A stretch of 64,000 nt of DNA, from positions 1-64,000 of the forward strand of contig JBBQNK010000003.1 in NCBI GenBank assembly GCA_038329865.1, written 5' to 3'. Shown one piece after another: positions 58,183 to 64,000 of this stretch. The notes under the pieces were generated by a model, which did no database searches, was not told the origin of the DNA, and was given only the letters and a program-made list of their open reading frames with translations. Position numbers and translations under genes: made by a program. The stretch comes from JANMES01 sp038329865. Lineage in GTDB: Bacteria; Planctomycetota; Phycisphaerae; Tepidisphaerales; Tepidisphaeraceae. How positions within the stretch are numbered: position 1 is the stretch's first letter; every line of letters begins with the position of its first letter.

Positions 58183-60957
58183 TCACCCGACGACGAAATT
58201 CACCATGCGCTTCGGCACGTAGAGCGTTTTGCGGATCGTCTTGTCCACCAGCCACGGCTTAACCTTCTCGGCCGACATGGCCGCGGCGACGACCGTGTCT
58301 TCATCGGCATCGGCGGCGATGACGATCTTGTCGCGGATTTTGCCGTTGACCTGCACGGGGATTTCCATGCTCGCCTCGATCAGCTTGGCCGGGTCCACCG
58401 TCGGCCAAGGTCGGCGCGCCAAGCTTTTCGTGTGGCCGAGCCGGCTCCAGATTTCTTCCGCCAGATGCGGCGCGAACGGGGCGAGCATCAGTACGAAGTT
58501 TTCCGCCAACTCGCGCGGCACGACCTCGAGCGCGCCGACTTCTTTATTCAACTTGATTAACTCCGCGATGGCGGTGTTGAAGCGCAGGCATTCGATATCC
58601 TCCGCCACTTTCTTGATCGTGCGGTGCATCTGCCGATCGACGGCCTCGGGAATCGCGATCGCATCAATCTTCACCGGCTTGTCTTCCTCGCCGACGAGAT
58701 TGTTCCACGTCGAAGATAGGAAGCGGCTCATGCCGATGATGTCGCGTGTGTTCCACGGCTTCTGCGATTCGATCGGGCCGAGGTACATCTCGTACAGGCG
58801 GAACGCGTCGGCGCCGTAGTCGTTCACGATCTCGTCAGGGTTCACCACGTTGCCGCGGCTCTTGGACATTTTGAACGTCTCTGCCTTCACCTTTTGCGAG
58901 GGATTGGCCTTCAAAACGTAGCTGTCGCCGTGCCGGGTGATGTCGTCCTCGCTCACTTTGCGAGGCGTTTCTTCAACCGTGTGATATTCCATCTCGCCGA
59001 GCACCAAACCTTGGTTCACCAGCTTATTGAAAGGCTCCGGCGTGCTCACGTGCCCGAGGTCGAACAGCACCTTGTGCCAGAACCGCGCGTACAGCAGGTG
59101 CAGCACCGCGTGTTCCACGCCGCCGATGTAGAGATCGACCGGCATCCAGTACTTTTCCTTCTCCGGATCGACGAACCGATTCGGATTGTGCGGATCGATG
59201 TACCGCAGGTAATACCAACAACTGCCGGCCCACTGGGGCATGGTGTTGGTCTCGCGCCGCATGTGGCGGGTGAATGAATCACCTTTATCGTCGAAGAAAA
59301 GCTGCTCGACGTTCACCCAATCTTCAATCTTGCTCAGCGGCGGCTCGGGCGTGCCGGTGGGTTTGAAGTCGGTCATTTCCGGCAGCACGAGCGGAAGCTC
59401 CGCCTCGCGAATCGCATGCGCCATGCCGTCTGCGTCGATGACGATCGGGAACGGCTCGCCCCAGTACCGCTGGCGGCTGAAGAGCCAGTCGCGGAGTTTA
59501 TACTTCACCGTCTTGAGCGCGACGCCTTCGTCGGCGAGCGCGGCGATGATCTTGTCCTTCGCCTGCTCCGTCGGCAGGCCGTCGATGATCGGGGAGTTAA
59601 CGGCAACGCCTTCGCCGATGAACGGGGCGGCCACCGGCGATCCGCTCGGATCGGCAACGACGAGCTTGATCGGCAATCCAAACTTTGTCGCGAATTCAAA
59701 GTCGCGATCGTCGTGCGCCGGCACGGCCATGATCGCGCCAGTGCCGTAACCGGTCAGCACGTAGTCGGCGATGTAGACGGGGATTTTCTCGTCATTGATC
59801 GGGTTGATCGCGTACGCGCCGGTGAAGCCGCCGGTCTTGTCCTTCGCGTCTGCCATTCGATCGCGATCGCTTTTGCCGGCCGCTTGCGCGCGGTAAGCGC
59901 CAATGGCTTCGCGCTGCTCGGCCGTCGTGATTTTCTCGACCAGCGCGTGCTCCGGCGAGAGCACCATATACGTTGCGCCGTACAACGTGTCAGGCCGTGT
60001 GGTGAAGACGGTGATGACATCGTCGATCGCCGCGTTATCGATTTCAAAATCGATCTCCGCGCCGACCGATCGCCCGATCCAGTTCCGCTGCATTTCCTTC
60101 AAGCTCTCCGGCCATTGCAGCGCGTCGAGATCGGCGATCAACCGATCGGCGTACGCGGTGATGCGCAGCATCCACTGCCGCATCGGCCGGCGTTCGACGG
60201 GGAAACCGCCGACTTCGCTCTTGCCGTCGATCACTTCCTCGTTCGACAGCACCGTGCCCAGACCCGGGCACCAGTTGACGGGGGCTTCGTCGGTAAACGC
60301 GAGCCGCTGGCCGGCGAGAACTTCGTTCTTCTCTTCGACGGTCAACTCCGCCCAGCCGCGCTCCAACCCGACTTGGCCGGAGATCGCTTCCATGCCTTCC
60401 TGCGTGGGATTGTTCTTGATCGATCCGTCCGGGCCGACCACGAAGTTGCCGTTTTCCAACTCATTCACCAGGTGCGAAATCGGCCTGGCCTTTTTCTCGA
60501 TCGGGTCGAAGTAGCTGTTGAACAGTTGCAAGAAAATCCACTGCGTCCACTTGTAGTAAGTCGGATCCGTCGTATCGACTTCGCGATCCCAGTCGTAACT
60601 CATGCCGAGCATTTGGATCTGCCGGCGGAAGTTGGCGATGTTGGTTTTCGTCGTGACGGCGGGGTGCACGTTGTTCTTGATCGCATACTGCTCGGCAGGC
60701 AGGCCGAACGCGTCCCAGCCCATCGGGTGAAGAACGTTCGTGCCTTTCATGCGGAGGTAGCGCGAGAAAATATCGGTGGCGAGCCAGCCGATCGGATGAC
60801 CGACGTGCAGGCCGGCGCCGCTCGGGTAGGGGAACATGTCGAGTACATACGCTTTGGGCATGTCGCCGGCTTCGGCCGGCTCGATCGCGGCGAACGTTTT
60901 GTTGGTCAGCCAGTATTGCTGCCATTTCTTTTCGAAGGCGGTGTGGTTGTAAGGCAT
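58183..60957 (-). CDS. leuS: Leucyl-tRNA synthetase
   Basis: 924 residues. Class I synthetase: HIGH-type motif in PYPSGAGLHVGHPIGW, editing domain with TTRPDTLYGATYMVLSPEH and GYGTGAIMAVPAHDDRDFEFA, then the KMSKS motif FKMSKSRGNVVNP and the anticodon-binding C-terminus. The start codon follows TAAACT by exactly 6 nt, with no ribosome binding site, so this essential gene also seems to be leaderless. Confidence 0.97.
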   Translation of the reverse strand: MPYNHTAFEKKWQQYWLTNKTFAAIEPAEAGDMPKAYVLDMFPYPSGAGLHVGHPIGWLATDIFSRYLRMKGTNVLHPMGWDAFGLPAEQYAIKNNVHPAVTTKTNIANFRRQIQMLGMSYDWDREVDTTDPTYYKWTQWIFLQLFNSYFDPIEKKARPISHLVNELENGNFVVGPDGSIKNNPTQEGMEAISGQVGLERGWAELTVEEKNEVLAGQRLAFTDEAPVNWCPGLGTVLSNEEVIDGKSEVGGFPVERRPMRQWMLRITAYADRLIADLDALQWPESLKEMQRNWIGRSVGAEIDFEIDNAAIDDVITVFTTRPDTLYGATYMVLSPEHALVEKITTAEQREAIGAYRAQAAGKSDRDRMADAKDKTGGFTGAYAINPINDEKIPVYIADYVLTGYGTGAIMAVPAHDDRDFEFATKFGLPIKLVVADPSGSPVAAPFIGEGVAVNSPIIDGLPTEQAKDKIIAALADEGVALKTVKYKLRDWLFSRQRYWGEPFPIVIDADGMAHAIREAELPLVLPEMTDFKPTGTPEPPLSKIEDWVNVEQLFFDDKGDSFTRHMRRETNTMPQWAGSCWYYLRYIDPHNPNRFVDPEKEKYWMPVDLYIGGVEHAVLHLLYARFWHKVLFDLGHVSTPEPFNKLVNQGLVLGEMEYHTVEETPRKVSEDDITRHGDSYVLKANPSQKVKAETFKMSKSRGNVVNPDEIVNDYGADAFRLYEMYLGPIESQKPWNTRDIIGMSRFLSSTWNNLVGEEDKPVKIDAIAIPEAVDRQMHRTIKKVAEDIECLRFNTAIAELIKLNKEVGALEVVPRELAENFVLMLAPFAPHLAEEIWSRLGHTKSLARRPWPTVDPAKLIEASMEIPVQVNGKIRDKIVIAADADEDTVVAAAMSAEKVKPWLVDKTIRKTLYVPKRMVNFVVG

Positions 60958-60963
60958 TCCGTG

Positions 60964-60969
60964 AGTTTA
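60964..60969 (-). promoter_or_regulatory. -10 hexamer directly before leuS
   Basis: TAAACT on the minus strand ends 6 nt before the ATG at 60957. The -35 at 17 bp (TTTCAA) is weak. Confidence 0.45.
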
Positions 60970-61183
60970 GTTCAGCGGATGGAAAGTTGAAACGGACGAT
61001 CGCATCGGGTTTCGGCTGAAATGCGTAAGGGCAGATAAAATCCGCATTGGTCTACAAATTCCGATGGTTTGGCCCTAACACCGCAGAATCTGCCGTTCAG
61101 AGCCGAAAATTCTTCCAAGTTCCGCGGCCATCGTTCCGATAACAATAGTAAGGATTCGCGAGGTTTGTTTTCGGGAGACCAGC

Positions 61184-61561
61184 ATGTTGTTGATCAGCGA
61201 ACGAAGCAATCGGCAGGACGCCAAGACAGGTTCAGAACGCCGCCGCGGTCTGCGGATCGAGCAGGACCGCCCGATCAAGGTGTTCGAGCCGAACGGCTCG
61301 CGCTACTTCGGCGGCAAGACGCAGGACATCAGCTCCACCGGCCTGCGGATCGAACTCCCCAATCATGCCGCCGTGCGAGAGGGCGAAACGCTCGCCGTGC
61401 ATGTGGGCTTGAGCGATCGCGGGCACTCGCTCGCCAACCGCCGGCAGATGCTGCGGGCCCGCGTGGTGTGGGTCGACCGCTCCGCCAGCAACGCCACCGG
61501 CAAGCTGCAGGTCGGCGTGGAATTCCTCGCGAGCATCGTGGCGAGCCTCGACGCGGCCTGA
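61184..61561 (+). CDS. PilZ-domain protein
   Basis: 125 residues. A single PilZ domain with the cyclic di-GMP motifs RRGLR (about 20-24) and DISSTGLRIEL (D/N-x-S-x-x-G), then VVWVDRSA...LQVGVEF. It should bind c-di-GMP and pass the signal to an unknown partner. GGGAGA precedes the ATG. A strong terminator follows. No diguanylate cyclase is in the window. Confidence 0.85.
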   Translation: MLLISERSNRQDAKTGSERRRGLRIEQDRPIKVFEPNGSRYFGGKTQDISSTGLRIELPNHAAVREGETLAVHVGLSDRGHSLANRRQMLRARVVWVDRSASNATGKLQVGVEFLASIVASLDAA

Positions 61562-61589
61562 GCACCGCGAGACATCAATAGAATTTTCC

Positions 61590-61627
61590 TGGGCCGGCTT
61601 CTTCTCGGGAAGCCGGCCCAATCTATT
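61590..61627 (+). terminator. Rho-independent terminator of the PilZ gene
   Basis: An 11-bp stem GGGCCGGCTTC/GAAGCCGGCCC with a 7-nt loop is followed by AATCTATTT, 29 bp after the stop codon. Confidence 0.8.
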
Positions 61628-61705
61628 TCCGCAGCACGCCTCCCGTGGTTTGCTGCATCGCGTTGCAATTCAGGCGGGGATGAGTACAGTAATGCTCCCG
61701 ATTTC

Positions 61706-61776
61706 GGGGCTATAGTGAAATGGGATCACGCGACCATGGCATGGTTGAATTCGGGGTTCGAATCCCCGTAGCTCCA
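61706..61776 (+). tRNA. tRNA-Ala (GGC)
   Basis: A 71-nt cloverleaf: acceptor GGGGCTA/TAGCTCC, D-stem GTGA/TCAC, anticodon stem CGACC/GGTTG with loop ATGGCAT (anticodon GGC), four-nt variable loop, T-arm CGGGG-TTCGAAT-CCCCG, discriminator A. It matches E. coli tRNA-Ala(GGC) in the acceptor and anticodon loop. It is short because of a 7-nt D-loop. A terminator follows after 15 nt. Confidence 0.9.
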
Positions 61777-61791
61777 TTAAGTTTGAACGAA

Positions 61792-61818
61792 AAACCCCGG
61801 ATTGCTCCGGGGTTTTTT
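61792..61818. terminator. Bidirectional terminator between tRNA-Ala and katG
   Basis: Stem AAACCCCGG/CCGGGGTTT with a 6-nt loop, A-run on the left and T-run on the right. It can serve both the tRNA on the plus strand and katG on the minus strand (stop at 61855). Confidence 0.85.
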
Positions 61819-61854
61819 CGTTTGTCTCTGCCTTGAGTTGCATGCTTCGCTCGG

Positions 61855-64000
61855 CTACTTCCCGACGTCAAACCGATCCAGATTCATCACCTTATTCCAC
61901 GCTGCCACGAAATCAGATACGAACTTCTTCTGCCCGTCGGCGCTGCCATAGACTTCGGCCAAGGCGCGGAGGATGGCGTTAGAGCCGAAGACGAGGTCGA
62001 CTCGCGTGCCGGTCCACTTGATCGCACCCATGGAACGGTCGCGGCCTTCGAAAAGGGATGAGTCGGCGTTCGTTGCCTTCCACTCCGTGTTCATGTCGAG
62101 CAGGTTGACGAAGAAATCATTGGTGAGCGTCTCCGGTCGCTTGGTGAAGACGCCGTTTTGGCTTTGGCCTTCATTGGCGTTGAGGACGCGCAGGCCGCCG
62201 ATGAGCGCGGTCATTTCCGGGGCGGTGAGGTTGAGTAGTTGGGCTTTGTCGATCAGCAGATTCTCGGCCGGGAGAACGAACTTGGCCTTGAGATAGTTGC
62301 GGAAACCGTCCGCCTGCGGCTCGAGGAACGCGACTGACGCAACGTCGGTCTGTTCCTGCGTCGCATCCATTCGGCCCGGCGTGAAGGGAACTTTCACTTC
62401 AACGCCGGCGGCCTTGGCGGCTTTTTCGACGGCGGCGCAGCCGGCGAGAACGATCAAGTCGGCGATGGAAACTTTCTTCCCACCGGTCGCAGTGCCGTTG
62501 AAGTCCTTCGCGATGTTTTCGAGCGCTTTCAGCACCTTGGCCAGCTGCGCGGGCTGGTTGACTTGCCAATCCTTCATCGGAGCGAGACGAATGCGTGCGC
62601 CGTTCGCGCCGCCGCGCTTGTCGGAGCCGCGGAACGTGGAGGCCGACGCCCAGGCGGTCGAGACCAGTTGCGATACCGATAGCCCCGACGCAAGAATCTT
62701 CGCCTTCAGCGCGGCGATGTCTTTGTCATCCACCAGCGAGTGATTGACGGCCGGAATCGGGTCCTGCCAGATCAGTTCTTCTTTCGGAACTTCCGGCCCG
62801 AGGTAGCGGGCGCGCGGGCCCATGTCGCGATGCGTGAGCTTGAACCATGCACGAGAGAAAGCGTCGGCAAGTTGATCGGGGTTCGCCAGGAACCGCCGCG
62901 AGATCTTTTCATAGACGGGGTCGAAGCGTAACGCGAGATCGGTCGTCAACATCGTCGGCACGCGCTTCTTTGATGGATCGAACGCATCGGGAATGATCGC
63001 GTCGGCGCCTTTTGCGGTCCATTGTTGCGCGCCGGCGGGGCTCTTGGTCAGTTCCCACTCGAACGCGAACAAGTTCTCAAAGAAGTTGTTGCTCCATTTG
63101 GTCGGCGTCTTCGTCCACGTGACTTCCAGGCCGCTCGTGATGGTGTCGCCGCCTCTGCCCGTGCCGTAGCTGTTCTTCCAGCCGAAACCCTGATCTTCAA
63201 GGCCGGCCGCTTCAGGCTCGGGGGCGACGTGCGAGGTCGGCGCAGCGCCGTGCGTCTTGCCGAACGAGTGACCGCCGGCGATGAGCGCGACCGTTTCTTC
63301 GTCGTTCATCGCCATGCGGGCGAAAGTTTCGCGGATGTCGATCGCGGATTTGATCGGATCAGGATTGCCGTCGGGACCTTCGGGGTTGACGTAGATCAGT
63401 CCCATCTGCACGGCGGCCAATGGATTCTCGAGATTTCGGTCATGAATCTTGCCGTCGGCTTTGTCGTCGGAAACGGTTACGCCGCCGAACTTGTCGACGC
63501 CTTCAGAGCCGCTGGCGTACCGGATGTCGCCGCCGAGCCACGTTTTTTCAGCGCCCCAGTAGATGTCCTGATCCGGCTCCCAGGTATCCGCGCGACCGCC
63601 GGCGAAGCCGAAAGTCTTAAAGCCCATCGTCTCGAGCGCGACGTTGCCGGTGAGGATCATCAGGTCGGCCCACGAGATCTTCCGGCCATACTTCTGCTTG
63701 ATCGGCCAGAGCAGACGACGCGCCTTGTCGAGGCTGACGTTGTCCGGCCAGCTGTTGAGCGGCGCGAAGCGCTGCTGCCCGCGCCCACCGCCGCCGCGGC
63801 CGTCGCCGGTGCGGTACGTGCCGGCGCTGTGCCACGCCATGCGGATAAAGAGCGGCCCGTAGTGGCCGAAGTCGGCGGGCCACCAGTCCTGCGAGTCGGT
63901 CATCAGCGCGGCGAGGTCTTTCTTCAGCGCGGCGAAGTCGAGGCTTTTGAATTCTTTGGCGTAGTCAAACTCTTCGCCCATCGGATCGGACTTGGCCGAG
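61855..64000 (-). CDS. katG: Catalase-peroxidase KatG (5' end outside the window)
   Basis: About 714 residues are visible; the frame stays open to the window edge and reads SAKSDPMGEEFDYAKEF, the usual sequence some 20-30 residues into KatG, so the true start lies beyond 64000. Heme bifunctional enzyme that removes H2O2. Distal Arg-Trp-His in IRMAWHSAGTYRTGDGRGG, Tyr of the Met-Tyr-Trp adduct in QMGLIYVNPEGP with Met in RMAMND, proximal His in GGHSFGKTHGA. The second, non-catalytic peroxidase domain is complete (SQLVSTAWASASTFRGSDKR). No regulator is visible. Confidence 0.96.
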   Translation of the reverse strand, partial: SAKSDPMGEEFDYAKEFKSLDFAALKKDLAALMTDSQDWWPADFGHYGPLFIRMAWHSAGTYRTGDGRGGGGRGQQRFAPLNSWPDNVSLDKARRLLWPIKQKYGRKISWADLMILTGNVALETMGFKTFGFAGGRADTWEPDQDIYWGAEKTWLGGDIRYASGSEGVDKFGGVTVSDDKADGKIHDRNLENPLAAVQMGLIYVNPEGPDGNPDPIKSAIDIRETFARMAMNDEETVALIAGGHSFGKTHGAAPTSHVAPEPEAAGLEDQGFGWKNSYGTGRGGDTITSGLEVTWTKTPTKWSNNFFENLFAFEWELTKSPAGAQQWTAKGADAIIPDAFDPSKKRVPTMLTTDLALRFDPVYEKISRRFLANPDQLADAFSRAWFKLTHRDMGPRARYLGPEVPKEELIWQDPIPAVNHSLVDDKDIAALKAKILASGLSVSQLVSTAWASASTFRGSDKRGGANGARIRLAPMKDWQVNQPAQLAKVLKALENIAKDFNGTATGGKKVSIADLIVLAGCAAVEKAAKAAGVEVKVPFTPGRMDATQEQTDVASVAFLEPQADGFRNYLKAKFVLPAENLLIDKAQLLNLTAPEMTALIGGLRVLNANEGQSQNGVFTKRPETLTNDFFVNLLDMNTEWKATNADSSLFEGRDRSMGAIKWTGTRVDLVFGSNAILRALAEVYGSADGQKKFVSDFVAAWNKVMNLDRFDVGK

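Noticed and set aside
59416..60990. 524-codon open frame opposite leuS
   Set aside because: Antisense shadow of leuS.

Overview
The window looks like chromosomal DNA of a planctomycete, most likely class Phycisphaerae (Tepidisphaerales/Humisphaera-like). This is inferred from gene content, not from a marker gene. The pointers are a large secreted protein with an N-terminal VEARIMMS segment that resembles planctomycete LEPR-type export signals, a small membrane protein ending in a CPRCGYDLR...CPECG ribbon, a DUF3467 protein, DapL-type lysine synthesis, and high GC with long antisense shadow ORFs. The content is mostly housekeeping: about 52 protein genes, three tRNAs (fMet, Val-GAC, Ala-GGC), no rRNA, no CRISPR array, no transposase and no phage genes.

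Layout. 0-5.2 kb: tRNA-fMet, an xdhC-like gene, a PD-(D/E)XK-type protein, a lone MshEN protein, an EEP hydrolase, an MBL-fold hydrolase and dgkA. 5.2-11 kb: recG, the divergent pair pcm / SAM hydroxide adenosyltransferase, and bioA. 11-14.6 kb: an 865-residue secreted protein (phytase-like propeller, FN3, right-handed beta-helix) and an almost 1 kb gene-free stretch. 14.6-19.7 kb: a tightly coupled folK-membrane protein-panC-lgt operon, dapL and two small membrane proteins. 19.8-26.4 kb: a dicarboxylate symporter, an FAD oxidoreductase plus sialate O-acetylesterase pair, and argB-argF. 26.4-31.7 kb: a membrane protein, an RluA-type synthase, a TPR lipoprotein, a GT2 and an uncharacterised 505-residue protein. 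31.8-39.5 kb: addB-addA recombination nuclease. 39.7-46 kb: a sugar isomerase, a class V aminotransferase, a TPR membrane protein and small proteins including DUF3467. 46-53.4 kb: a surface-glycan block (a heptose kinase/nucleotidyltransferase fusion in reversed domain order, and four glycosyltransferases). 53.4-64 kb: bPH2, EVE, YlbF, ThiF, tRNA-Val, HD, CYTH, leuS, PilZ, tRNA-Ala and a katG cut by the window end.

Two patterns stand out. First, the intergenic spaces are filled with at least ten unrelated families of paired inverted repeats of about 45-200 bp. Several lie in frame inside genes (bioA, addA, addB twice), one supplies a stop codon, and one is nested inside another. Second, at least five genes have a -10-like TAnnnT hexamer exactly 6 nt before the start codon, and dapL, pcm and probably recG are close to this. 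That implies leaderless or nearly leaderless mRNAs. For recG the pattern points to an ATT start codon. A tRNA-Val with C in place of the near-universal U33 is the oddest RNA gene.
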